A stretch of DNA of 11,910 nucleotides from NCBI GenBank assembly GCA_958429225.1, contig CAUAJB010000059.1, forward strand, positions 1 to 11,910, written 5' to 3'. Made by a program: the position numbers and the translations under genes. The notes beneath the pieces are model-generated. The model was not told the origin of the DNA. It searched no databases and was given only the letters and a program-made list of their open reading frames with translations. This stretch comes from an uncultured Collinsella sp. (GTDB lineage: Bacteria; Actinomycetota; Coriobacteriia; Coriobacteriales; Coriobacteriaceae). Shown here piece after piece: positions 5,311 to 11,910 of this stretch (position 1 is the stretch's first letter; each line of letters begins with the position of its first letter).

Positions 5311-7449
5311 CTATTTGTCGGCGTCGGTGTCGGCACCGGCATTGACGGCACGGTCATCGGCGGCATTATCGGATGCGACTTCGGCATCCTCCTGCATGGC
5401 CGCCTGCGCAAAGGCCGCGGCATCAGCCGCCAGCTCATCCTCGCTCATACGAGGCGCGCGCTTCTTGGTCGGTAAGCCAGCCGCCTTGGCATTGCGCTCC
5501 TCCTTGGCCGCCAGGATATCGTCCTCGCGCTCAAGGTAGGCGTCCCACTCGTTATCGAGCAGGGCATTCACGGCATCGCCCTCGACGGTCTCGCGCTCAA
5601 GCAGCACCTTCGCCATCAGATCGAGCTGATCGCGACGGGCATCCAGGATCTCGACCGCACGACGATGGGCCTCGCGCATGATGCGCTGAACCTCGATATC
5701 AATGCGGCGCGCCGTCTCCTCGGAGTAATCCTGGTGATCGGCGTAATCGCGGCCTAGGAACACCTGATGCTGCGCCTCGCCAAACACTTGCGTGCCCAGC
5801 TCCTCGCTCATGCCCAGACGTGTGACCATCTCGCGCGCCATCTTGGTCGCGCGCTCCAGGTCGTTGCTCGCGCCCGACGTAATGTCATCGCACATGAGCT
5901 CCTCGGCAACGCGTCCGCCCAAGAACACGGCAAGCTCGTCGAGCATCTCGTTCTTGGTCTTGAGGAAGTGGTCCTCCTGCGGAAGCTGCAGCGTGTAGCC
6001 CAGCGCCTGGCCGCGGCTGACGATCGAGATCTTGTGAACCGGATCGGAGTGCTCCAGGATGTGGCCCACCAGAGCGTGGCCGCTCTCGTGGTAGGCAATC
6101 GTGGTGCGCTCGGCCTCGGTCATCACGCGACCCTTGCGCTGCGGTCCGGCAATCACGCGCTCCATCGATTCCTCGACCTCGTCCATCGAGATCACGGAAC
6201 GATGGCGGCGGGCAGCCAACAGTGCAGACTCATTGAGCAAGTTCGCCAAATCGGCACCAGTAAAGCCAACGGTCATCTGGGCGAGCTTCTCAAACTTAAC
6301 GTCCTCGTCCATCGGCTTGTTCTCGGCATGCACGCGCAAGATCTGCTCGCGGCCCTTCACATCCGGACGGTCGACCGTAACCTGACGGTCAAAACGACCG
6401 GGACGCAGCAACGCCGGATCCAGGATGTCGGGACGGTTGGTCGCAGCGATCAGGATGACTGACTCGCTCTCCTCAAAACCGTCCATCTCGACCAGCAGCT
6501 GGTTGAGCGTCTGCTCGCGCTCGTCGTGACCGCCGCCCAAGCCAGCTCCGCGCTGACGTCCCACGGCATCGATCTCATCGATGAAGATGATCGACGGGGC
6601 CTGAGACTTGGCCTCCTTAAAGAGGTCGCGCACGCGGCTGGCGCCGACGCCCACGAACATCTCCACAAAGTCAGAGCCCGAGATGCTAAAGAACGGCACG
6701 CCCGCCTCGCCGGCAACGGCCTTGGCCAGCAGCGTTTTACCGGTGCCCGGAGGGCCAACCAGCAACACGCCACGCGGGATCTTGGCGCCCAGCTTGCGAT
6801 AGCGATCCGGATCGCTCAAAAAGTCACGGATCTCCTCGAGCTCCTCGACTGCCTCGTCCACGCCAGCAACGTCTTCAAACTTGACCTTGGGGCGCGTGGC
6901 CTCGTTGGTCTTGGCGTTGGTCTTGCCAAACTGCATGTTCCTGTTGTTGGCGCCCATCATCTGGCGCATAAAGTAGAACATGATGGCGATAAGGGCGATC
7001 GTCGGAAGCACACTCATCGCCAAGTCGCCCCAAAAATCGGGATCGTTGGTGTTGACGATATACTTAGTGTCGGGGTGCTCCGCCATGAGCTCGGCAAGCG
7101 AATCGGAGCCGACATAGGTCGAAGAGAAGCTCTTGAGCTCGCTCGTATCGCCCTTGTCCTTCTTCGTCTTCCAGTAATGACCCGTCACGCTTCCGTCTTG
7201 AACCGTATAGGTCAGATCTTCGACGCGATCCTGCTTGATGGCGCTCACCATCTCGCTCGTCGCGAGCTTAACGGTATTGCTGGAATTGGCAAAGCCGGAG
7301 CCCATGTTAAAGAAGGCGTAGCCCAGAAGCGCGCAAGCCACAATAAAATACAGCCAGCCCGTACGCGTGGGCTTCTTGCCTCCGGGCATCCCCGGGATCT
7401 TAGGCTCCCGGGGAGTCTGGGAATTGTTATCGTTATGGTCGTCGGGCAT
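5311..7449 (-). CDS. ftsH: ATP-dependent zinc metalloprotease FtsH
   Basis: This membrane-anchored AAA+ protease degrades misfolded membrane proteins and selected regulators. The 712-aa product has a polar N-terminus, transmembrane segments at about 31-48 and 144-161 flanking an extracytoplasmic domain, Walker A GPPGTGKT (232-239), Walker B IIFIDEID (287-294), the pore motif FVG (265-267) and the second region of homology ATNRPDILDPALLRPGRFDR (336-355). The zinc motif HESGH (454-458) and a third ligand, Asp530 in TSGASND, complete the protease site. The tail after about residue 620 is charged and Ala/Asp-rich, longer than in the E. coli protein. The ATG is one base after the hpt stop. Its ribosome site GGAGG lies inside the last hpt codons with a long 12-base spacing, suggesting translational coupling. 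A strong terminator follows. Confidence 0.98.
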   Translation of the reverse strand: MPDDHNDNNSQTPREPKIPGMPGGKKPTRTGWLYFIVACALLGYAFFNMGSGFANSSNTVKLATSEMVSAIKQDRVEDLTYTVQDGSVTGHYWKTKKDKGDTSELKSFSSTYVGSDSLAELMAEHPDTKYIVNTNDPDFWGDLAMSVLPTIALIAIMFYFMRQMMGANNRNMQFGKTNAKTNEATRPKVKFEDVAGVDEAVEELEEIRDFLSDPDRYRKLGAKIPRGVLLVGPPGTGKTLLAKAVAGEAGVPFFSISGSDFVEMFVGVGASRVRDLFKEAKSQAPSIIFIDEIDAVGRQRGAGLGGGHDEREQTLNQLLVEMDGFEESESVILIAATNRPDILDPALLRPGRFDRQVTVDRPDVKGREQILRVHAENKPMDEDVKFEKLAQMTVGFTGADLANLLNESALLAARRHRSVISMDEVEESMERVIAGPQRKGRVMTEAERTTIAYHESGHALVGHILEHSDPVHKISIVSRGQALGYTLQLPQEDHFLKTKNEMLDELAVFLGGRVAEELMCDDITSGASNDLERATKMAREMVTRLGMSEELGTQVFGEAQHQVFLGRDYADHQDYSEETARRIDIEVQRIMREAHRRAVEILDARRDQLDLMAKVLLERETVEGDAVNALLDNEWDAYLEREDDILAAKEERNAKAAGLPTKKRAPRMSEDELAADAAAFAQAAMQEDAEVASDNAADDRAVNAGADTDADK

Positions 7450-7450
7450 C

Positions 7451-7999
7451 TTACGAATAAACCTCCGGTTTCAAAATGCCCAGATACGGAAGGTTACGAT
7501 AGCGCTCGGCATAGTCGAGGCCGTAGCCCACCACAAAGGCATCGGGGCAATGGGTTCCAACATACTTGGGCGTGATGGCCGAGGTGCGGTCCTCAACGTC
7601 CTTCCACAGGAAGGCAGCGACCTCCAGCGAAGCGGGCTTGCGGCTCTCGAGGTTCTTCATCAGGTACTTGAGGGTCAGGCCCGAGTCCAGAATGTCCTCG
7701 ACGATCAGCACGTCGCGACCACGGATGTCGATATCCAGATCCTTAATGATACGCACGATGCCCGAAGACTTCACACCGTCGCCATAGCTCGAAACAGCCA
7801 TGAAATCGATGTTGGTCGGTAGCTCAATCTTGCGCATCAGGTCGCCCATAAAGACAACGGCACCGCGCAGAACCGCGATCAGCACCAGATCCTTACCCGC
7901 GTAGTCGCGAGTGATCTCCTCGCCCAGGCGAGAAACGATGCCGTCGATATCCTCCTGCGTAAACAGAACCTTCTCGATATCCGGATGTTGAGAAGCCAT
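7451..7999 (-). CDS. hpt: Hypoxanthine phosphoribosyltransferase
   Basis: This purine-salvage enzyme converts hypoxanthine (and often guanine) with phosphoribosyl pyrophosphate to IMP or GMP in the cytosol. The 182-aa length is typical. The type I PRTase signature VLIVEDILDSGLTLKYLM lies near 98-115, with the acidic pair Glu102-Asp103 binding PRPP and magnesium. An earlier VLRGAVVFMGDL loop (43-54) and the C-terminal FVVGYGLDYAERYRNLPYLG (154-173) are also characteristic of HPRT. AGAAAGGG precedes the ATG by about five bases. It lies between tilS and ftsH in the widely conserved tilS-hpt-ftsH order. A promoter candidate in the 148-bp gap after tilS suggests hpt-ftsH can be transcribed independently. 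Confidence 0.97.
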   Translation of the reverse strand: MASQHPDIEKVLFTQEDIDGIVSRLGEEITRDYAGKDLVLIAVLRGAVVFMGDLMRKIELPTNIDFMAVSSYGDGVKSSGIVRIIKDLDIDIRGRDVLIVEDILDSGLTLKYLMKNLESRKPASLEVAAFLWKDVEDRTSAITPKYVGTHCPDAFVVGYGLDYAERYRNLPYLGILKPEVYS

Positions 8000-8056
8000 G
8001 ACAACCCTTTCTTGTGCTTAATCGCCCACACACCGCCGTATGGACGCGAACTACAC

Positions 8057-8086
8057 ATTCTAGCAGCGCACGGGGTATATTTTCCA
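8057..8086 (-). promoter_or_regulatory. Candidate promoter for hpt-ftsH
   Basis: On the minus strand TGGAAA (8086-8081) and TAGAAT (8062-8057) are 18 bp apart. TGC directly before the -10 box resembles an extended -10 element. Transcription would start near 8050, about 50 bases before the hpt ATG. Confidence 0.5.
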
Positions 8087-8147
8087 GCCTGCGCACCATC
8101 AGCGCGGGAATACCGTCAACGCCGCACAGAACAGCTGGTGCGAGGGG

Positions 8148-9686
8148 CTAATCCGCGTCAACCACGCGAAGCAGATAAGCCACACGCGTCGCCGCCGTGC
8201 ATTTAAAACGTTCGTCCGCGCGAACTCCGGCGACCCACACCACGGCACCTCCCGGCGCCGTCCTCACCACGGGCACGCCGGCGCGCTCGGAAACGGGAAT
8301 GCGAGCCTCGCCTAGCAAGTCGGATACCTTCTTGCTTCGGCCACTCATTCCTAACGGGCACATCACGTCTCCCGGTGCGGGACCGTCCACCCACAGGCGC
8401 GCCAATCGCGCCTCTGCAGGGATCTCGCCACGTGAGCCCGCCAGGATCCGCTCACTATCGCTGTCGGCAAAACCCAGGGCAGCCGCGTCTACCAAAGCTG
8501 TCACTTCCCCGGCAACCGCAAGCTCACGGGCGCGGCGCACGATATCGCATCCCGGCTCAACGGCCATCGGCTCTGCGACCAGCATGCGCCCCCCGCCCAA
8601 CGGCAAACGACCGGGTACGGTAACCCAGTCCGCGACCAGGCCCTCGCGAGCCGCCGGCGCCTTAAACGCCAGCATGCCAAACTCAATGCGTGCGTCAATC
8701 CCCGCCGGAAGCGTGACCGAGCCGGCGCCCTCGGCAACGCAGGAAAGGACTCGCTCCACATGTCGCATCTCGGGACGAGCGTCCGGATCGATGCGCTTAA
8801 TCGCCAGTCGCACGATGCGCCGCGCGATTACCACCTCGGCCGCAGCAAGGCGCCTGGCATCGAGCACCAGCGCGCCCGCCGCCTCTTTGCGCAAACAGCT
8901 TCGAAACGCCTGTGCCGACAGCTGGGATAGAAACGCATCTTCATCACCCAAGATCTCACAGGCGGCGCCAATCGTCTTGCAGACGCTCGCGTTGCGCTGC
9001 GCCACCACCGGCATCACTCGATGGCGCACGTAGTTTCGCAGATACGAGATATCCTCATTGCTCTCGTCTTCACGCCACGGCTGACCATGTACCTGTAGAT
9101 AGCCCACGAGCTCGCCATGAGTTAGGTCGAGCAAGGGACGCACCACGATATTCCTCCGGCGAGGAATGCTCGATAGACCAGCGGGCCCCGAACCCTTAAT
9201 CGCGTTCATCAAAAACGTTTCCGCGCGATCCGAAGACGTGTGCGCGGTGCAGATACGAGCCGCCGTTCGCGGCGCCCCTGTCTGGGCGCAGAGTTCGCGA
9301 ACATACCTCCGCGCCGCGGCATAGCGCACCTCGCGGGCCGCGGCCTCAATATTGCCCGACTCCCCATCAAAATAAGCGTGCTCCACACACAGCGGTAAAC
9401 CATATTGCGCGCAGAGCTCACGCACAAAGGCCTCGTCGCCATCGGACGCCTTGCCGCGCAGATGATGGTTTACATGCAGCACATGCAGGCGCTCGCGAGC
9501 AATGGGGGCAACACCGCGTCCGTCTTGGATATCCAGCTTTGATGTGCACGCCATAAGAAGCAGTGCCGTCGAGTCCGCGCCGCCTGATACCATGAGCACG
9601 ACAGGAGCAGCCTGCTGTCTCGTCCGGGTCTCATCGACTGCCCCAGGCACGGCATGGTGTCCGTAATGCTGTGATACCGTTGGCAT
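8148..9686 (-). CDS. tilS: tRNA(Ile)-lysidine synthase TilS
   Basis: TilS attaches lysine to C34 of the CAU anticodon of a tRNA-Ile, so that it reads AUA and is charged with isoleucine; the enzyme is normally essential. The 512-aa product has the PP-loop ATP site SGGADS (34-39), LHVNHHLRG (69-77), and the TAHTSSDRAETF and LRNYVRHRVMP stretches typical of the N-terminal catalytic domain. The C-terminal third includes MCPLGMSGRSKKVSDLLGE-type sequence matching the TilS C-terminal domain, so this is the long form. Its start codon has GAGGAGG six bases upstream. It heads the tilS-hpt-ftsH run and is divergent from the metallo-beta-lactamase-fold gene, with only 48 bp between the two starts. Confidence 0.95.
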   Translation of the reverse strand: MPTVSQHYGHHAVPGAVDETRTRQQAAPVVLMVSGGADSTALLLMACTSKLDIQDGRGVAPIARERLHVLHVNHHLRGKASDGDEAFVRELCAQYGLPLCVEHAYFDGESGNIEAAAREVRYAAARRYVRELCAQTGAPRTAARICTAHTSSDRAETFLMNAIKGSGPAGLSSIPRRRNIVVRPLLDLTHGELVGYLQVHGQPWREDESNEDISYLRNYVRHRVMPVVAQRNASVCKTIGAACEILGDEDAFLSQLSAQAFRSCLRKEAAGALVLDARRLAAAEVVIARRIVRLAIKRIDPDARPEMRHVERVLSCVAEGAGSVTLPAGIDARIEFGMLAFKAPAAREGLVADWVTVPGRLPLGGGRMLVAEPMAVEPGCDIVRRARELAVAGEVTALVDAAALGFADSDSERILAGSRGEIPAEARLARLWVDGPAPGDVMCPLGMSGRSKKVSDLLGEARIPVSERAGVPVVRTAPGGAVVWVAGVRADERFKCTAATRVAYLLRVVDAD

Positions 9687-9734
9687 TCGCTTCCTCCTCT
9701 ATTCGTCCGCACCCATTGTATCCTTTGGAATCTT
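9687..9734. promoter_or_regulatory. Short divergent promoter region, tilS / YycJ-like gene
   Basis: These 48 bp separate the two start codons. On the minus strand TACAAT (9720-9715) is a -10 candidate for tilS, with no good -35. On the plus strand no clear promoter is seen; TTGGCA (9680-9685, inside the tilS start) could be a -35 but lacks a matching -10. The tilS ribosome site GAGGAGG is strong, whereas the plus-strand gene has only GGA some six bases before its ATG. Confidence 0.35.
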
Positions 9735-10544
9735 ATGTCTCGTCTGCACCTTCATATCCTCGGCAGTGGCTCTAAAGGCAACTGCGCACTCATCGAGGGC
9801 CCGCAGGGGCTCATTATGGTCGATGACGGACTGTCTCGCCGCGAGACATTAAAGCGCATGGCAGAACTGGGGCTCTCGGCAGACAACGTCTCGGCTCTTC
9901 TCATTACTCATGAGCATAGCGATCACATCAAGGGCCTCGATGTCTGGTGCAAGCACTGGCACGGCCCCCTCTTTGCCAGCAGGGGCGCTCTTTCGAGCAA
10001 AGAAAATCTTTCGCATCTGCCTGTCGAGGAATTCGATCCCGGTGACACCCTATCCATTGCCGGCATCCACGTGCAAACCTACTCAACGTCACACGATGTC
10101 ATCAATCCAGTCGGCTATCGATTCGACACCCTCGATGATTCCATCGGCTTTGCCACCGACACCGGAGAGCTATCGAGCCAAGCCATGAACACCCTCAAAG
10201 ATTGTCGAGTCCTCGCGCTCGAAAGCAACCACGATGTGACCATGCTGCGCGAGGGAGAATATCCCCGCTTTCTTCAGGAGCGCATCCTGTCTGCAAGGGG
10301 ACACCTCTCCAATGGCCAAGCCGCCGAAGCCGCGCGCGAACTTGTTACCGATCGCACCGAACAGCTCATTGCCATGCATATCAGCCAAGATAACAATCGT
10401 CCGAGCCTTACCGTCAAAAGCTATGCCAAAGCTCTGGCCGCAACCCTGGATGACGAGGTCGGCAGCTCCGCAACCCTTCTCCAAGGATCGCGAAAGCTCT
10501 CGATACGCCCCGCAAGCCAGCATCGGCCAGCAACCATTCAATAA
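9735..10544 (+). CDS. Metallo-beta-lactamase-fold hydrolase, YycJ/WalJ (VicX)-like
   Basis: This 269-aa cytosolic protein belongs to the metallo-beta-lactamase superfamily, most like the YycJ/WalJ group found beside WalRK in Firmicutes. It opens with HILGSGSKGNCALI (7-20), characteristic of that group. The metal-binding THEHSDH (H59, H61, D63, H64) follows, then STSHD (H120), ATDTGEL with bridging Asp142, ESNHD (163-167), RGHLSNGQA (188-196) and MHISQDNNRP (214-223). YycJ-type proteins are linked by homology to DNA processing and cell-wall homeostasis, but their reaction is not settled. No WalRK genes are in view; here it is alone between divergent tilS and convergent hsp20. The family is clear and the substrate is not. 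Confidence 0.9.
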   Translation: MSRLHLHILGSGSKGNCALIEGPQGLIMVDDGLSRRETLKRMAELGLSADNVSALLITHEHSDHIKGLDVWCKHWHGPLFASRGALSSKENLSHLPVEEFDPGDTLSIAGIHVQTYSTSHDVINPVGYRFDTLDDSIGFATDTGELSSQAMNTLKDCRVLALESNHDVTMLREGEYPRFLQERILSARGHLSNGQAAEAARELVTDRTEQLIAMHISQDNNRPSLTVKSYAKALAATLDDEVGSSATLLQGSRKLSIRPASQHRPATIQ

Positions 10545-10553
10545 CTGTCCTAA

Positions 10554-10602
10554 ACAGCAAAAGGGGCCGGGAATCGCTTCCCAGCCCCTTTTGCTGTCTT
10601 TT
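10554..10602. terminator. Bidirectional terminator, YycJ-like gene / hsp20
   Basis: ACAGCAAAAGGGGC (10554-10567) pairs perfectly with 10584-10597. An inner GGGAA/TTCCC stem (10569-10573 with 10578-10582) caps it, leaving one C-A mismatch. CTTTT follows on the plus strand. On the minus strand the AAAAGGGG arm supplies U-rich sequence within the stem. It lies ten bases past one stop and 24 bases past the other. Confidence 0.9.
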
Positions 10603-10625
10603 AATAGCGGAGAACACCAACGAAG

Positions 10626-11057
10626 TTAGTCGATGGAGATCTTCGTAACGTTCTTCTTCTCGACGATCTTGGGAACCGTAACGGTCAGGATGCCGTCAGC
10701 GTACTTAGCCGAGAGGCCCTCGCTCGAAGCGTCCTTTAGATACACGCCACGCGTCGCGCTGTACGAGTTGAACTCCTTCTGCAGGAAGTTCTTGCCCTCG
10801 TTCTCCTCGTCTTCCTCGACATTCACGCTAATGGACAGACGGCCCTCGTTAAGCTCGACATCGATGTCGTCCTTGGCGACGCCGGTCAGATAAGCCTTGA
10901 CCTCATAGCCATCGCCCTTATCCTCAACGTCAACGGGGAACGCCTTGGAAGCAATCGAGTTGTTTGCAAGGTCGGTCATATCATCAAACAGATCGAACAG
11001 CGAGCTAGCAGAAGGACGAACGCCAAAAACCGAACGATAAGGAACCATGCTTGCCAT
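10626..11057 (-). CDS. Small heat-shock protein, Hsp20/alpha-crystallin family
   Basis: This ATP-independent chaperone holds unfolding proteins for refolding by other chaperones. The 143-aa product has a short N-terminal arm, FPVDV (40-44) opening the alpha-crystallin domain, a central acidic loop EEDEENEG (81-88), ATRGVYL (101-107) and the hallmark A-x-x-x-G-I-L-x-V-x-V-P (117-129). The C-terminal I-x-I anchor for oligomer assembly is I140/I142. The start was chosen because AAGGAG lies eight bases upstream; an in-frame ATG 11 codons earlier would place the ribosome site inside the gene. The leader can hide this ribosome site in a hairpin and a HAIR-like element lies upstream, both consistent with heat control. 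Confidence 0.95.
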   Translation of the reverse strand: MASMVPYRSVFGVRPSASSLFDLFDDMTDLANNSIASKAFPVDVEDKGDGYEVKAYLTGVAKDDIDVELNEGRLSISVNVEEDEENEGKNFLQKEFNSYSATRGVYLKDASSEGLSAKYADGILTVTVPKIVEKKNVTKISID

Positions 11058-11063
11058 GTTTAC

Positions 11064-11081
11064 CACTCCTTTTAAGGACTG
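11064..11081 (-). promoter_or_regulatory. Ribosome-site-sequestering hairpin in the hsp20 leader
   Basis: In the hsp20 transcript, CAGTCCTT (11081-11074) faces AAGGAGTG (11071-11064) with one G-G mismatch. A small A/T loop separates the arms, so the whole Shine-Dalgarno sequence AAGGAG is in the stem. A short, marginally stable helix over the ribosome site is the layout of RNA thermometers such as fourU, though this is not a canonical fourU or ROSE sequence. Confidence 0.45.
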
Positions 11082-11193
11082 CCGAGTCATCTTCTAGGTG
11101 ACTGGGACTTCTTTTGACGCTCTTATATATGCCCACCCAGTGCTTATATATACATCGACTATAAAGTTTTTTGAGTCCAGCACTATAAGCATA

Positions 11194-11214
11194 TCTAAGT
11201 GTGTATGACTCAGG
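11194..11214. promoter_or_regulatory. HAIR-like (HspR-type) operator candidate
   Basis: TCTAAGT-N7-ACTCAGG matches the actinobacterial HAIR consensus CTTGAGT-N7-ACTCAAG at 10 of 14 specified positions, with exact spacing. A further half-site, TTTGAGT, is at 11170-11176. Both lie upstream of hsp20, near AT-rich -10-like TATATA sequence at about 11124-11151. No CIRCE element (TTAGCACTC-N9-GAGTGCTAA) was found. Confidence 0.35.
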
Positions 11215-11229
11215 TTTTAGTAAGGTTAA

Positions 11230-11265
11230 GGTTCTTTGAACCAGAGCTTAAATAACGAGTATGTT
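11230..11265 (+). promoter_or_regulatory. Candidate promoter for the unknown membrane-tail gene
   Basis: TTGAAC (11236-11241) and TATGTT (11260-11265) are 18 bp apart. The -35 overlaps a perfect small palindrome GGTTC-TTT-GAACC (11230-11242). A second -10-like TACAAT at 11290-11295 lacks a -35. The ribosome site AAAGGG ends four bases before the ATG at 11335. Confidence 0.4.
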
Positions 11266-11334
11266 CGCAGCTACAAATAACAAGGGGCTTACAATGAGCG
11301 CGTACACGTTGTTGGTAACGAGCTAAAGGGCATC

Positions 11335-11802
11335 ATGGACGACCAAAACCAGAACAATATGTTTATGCCGACGCAGGGGGAAGATACTTCTACGCAGCCG
11401 CCACGGTTCCATCGCCCCCACATCTCGCAAGAGCCCATTAATGATCCGGAGCCCGAGTATGTGACGAGAAATCGATATCAAACGCTCGAGGATGCCCAAA
11501 CGGGACGTAAACATATGGGCGTCGCCTCGGGAGACCCTGTATATCTGAAAGACGCACCATTATCTAAAAACAGCGCAGCTAGTGATGAGCCACTGAAAGT
11601 ATCCGCCGCACATCAACAAAGAGGTCCTCGACCAAAGCAAACCTTGACGCATTCAGCTCGCTATCTCGAAACGCCAAAACAGGGAAAATCAATCTTCGTT
11701 TCATCAAGTAAACGACGCAAGCAGCATCGACTGGCAATCCTGCTTTTGATCATTGCGGCCATAGCAGTTGCCCTTGTTATTCGATTTATTTTCTTTAAAT
11801 AA
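11335..11802 (+). CDS. Hypothetical protein with C-terminal transmembrane anchor
   Basis: I do not recognise this 155-aa protein. About residues 1-125 are polar and probably disordered, rich in Gln, Asn, Pro, Thr and Ser with no obvious fold. A strongly basic patch SSSKRRKQHR (123-132) is followed by one hydrophobic helix, about 133-153, and the protein ends FFK. There is no N-terminal signal, so it looks like a tail-anchored protein with its N-terminal part in the cytosol and the basic patch at the inner membrane face. AAAGGG lies four bases before the ATG. It is divergent from hsp20 with 277 bp between the starts, and codon use is less GC-rich than in the housekeeping genes. Confidence 0.8.
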   Translation: MDDQNQNNMFMPTQGEDTSTQPPRFHRPHISQEPINDPEPEYVTRNRYQTLEDAQTGRKHMGVASGDPVYLKDAPLSKNSAASDEPLKVSAAHQQRGPRPKQTLTHSARYLETPKQGKSIFVSSSKRRKQHRLAILLLIIAAIAVALVIRFIFFK

Positions 11803-11805
11803 AGG

Positions 11806-11845
11806 CTCAATACCAAAAACGATAAGATCGTCTGGTGTAATTGAG
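11806..11845 (+). other. Structured 3' region after the membrane-tail gene
   Basis: CTCAAT and ACC (11806-11814) can pair with GGT and ATTGAG (11834-11845), with a three-base bulge. Inside lies a perfect hairpin ACGAT-AAG-ATCGT (11819-11831). It starts four bases after the stop codon. There is no U-tract directly after it, so it is more likely an mRNA 3' structure than a terminator. Confidence 0.35.
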
Positions 11846-11866
11846 TCATTTACGCCCCGTAAACGC

Positions 11867-11898
11867 AAAAAAGGGGGAGGCCGCGAGGCCTCCCCCTT
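11867..11898 (-). terminator. Terminator for a leftward gene beyond the right edge (possibly bidirectional)
   Basis: AAGGGGGAGGCC (11871-11882) pairs perfectly with 11887-11898 around the GNRA-type loop GCGA. On the minus strand the stem runs into TTTTTT (11872-11867), a strong U-tract. On the plus strand only CTTCTC follows. The orientation implies a minus-strand gene ending just right of the window, converging on the membrane-tail gene. Confidence 0.85.
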
Positions 11899-11910
11899 CT
11901 CAGTTCAAGC

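Noticed and set aside
6526..7575. 349-codon plus-strand open frame spanning ftsH and hpt
   Set aside because: Antisense to two strongly conserved genes; composition is that of a reverse-complement shadow.
8197..9033. 278-codon plus-strand open frame opposite tilS
   Set aside because: Low-complexity Ala/Arg/Ser/Thr composition typical of a shadow frame; tilS is clear on the other strand.
11058..11090. 11-codon upstream extension of Hsp20
   Set aside because: The ribosome site AAGGAG would lie inside the coding region; the ATG at 11057 is correctly spaced.
11058..11334. CIRCE (HrcA) operator for hsp20
   Set aside because: No TTAGCACTC-N9-GAGTGCTAA-like inverted repeat found on either strand.
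11803..11866. Possible tRNA or attachment site near the right edge
   Set aside because: No cloverleaf with acceptor, D, anticodon and T-loop consensus could be drawn; only simple hairpins are present.

Overview
The window looks like a chromosomal segment from a moderately GC-rich Gram-positive bacterium, most likely a Coriobacteriia member close to Collinsella. This is inferred from protein character, the actinobacterial-looking tilS-hpt-ftsH cluster and the Tat-type lipoprotein signal; no database search was possible. All main genes look intact and belong to familiar families. No CRISPR array, toxin-antitoxin pair, phage module, tRNA or rRNA gene was recognised.

Left region (1-1406): a leftward amino-acid ABC uptake operon begins with a solute-binding lipoprotein (207-1067), followed by the first codons of a permease at the window edge. 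A 111-nt imperfect hairpin fills the gap between them. Upstream of the operon lie a good sigma70-type promoter, a repeated CACTTTAG operator-like motif and a 139-bp palindrome with perfect 35-bp ends.

Centre-left (1407-5105): a rightward RlmD-type rRNA m5U methyltransferase with a long basic N-terminal tail converges, across a terminator, on a leftward PHP-family phosphoesterase. Upstream of that gene is a leftward fold-type I PLP aminotransferase. The aminotransferase promoter carries a 20-bp motif matching the transporter operator at 16 of 20 positions, so amino-acid uptake and transamination may share a regulator. A REP-like palindrome with a tandem half-copy sits just upstream (5167-5240).

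Centre (5261-9686): the leftward housekeeping run tilS, hpt, ftsH covers tRNA-Ile lysidinylation, purine salvage and membrane protein quality control. There is a promoter candidate in front of hpt and a strong terminator after ftsH.

Right region (9735-11910): a rightward YycJ/WalJ-like metallo-beta-lactamase-fold protein is divergent from tilS and shares a long bidirectional terminator with a leftward small heat-shock protein (Hsp20). The Hsp20 ribosome-binding site can be buried in a short hairpin, and a HAIR-like (HspR-type) site lies upstream. A rightward unknown gene encodes a polar protein with one C-terminal membrane segment. The window closes with a hairpin terminator whose U-tract fits a leftward gene beyond the right edge.

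The genes themselves are ordinary. The unusual content is intergenic: three different large palindromes, a shared operator candidate and a possible heat-responsive leader.
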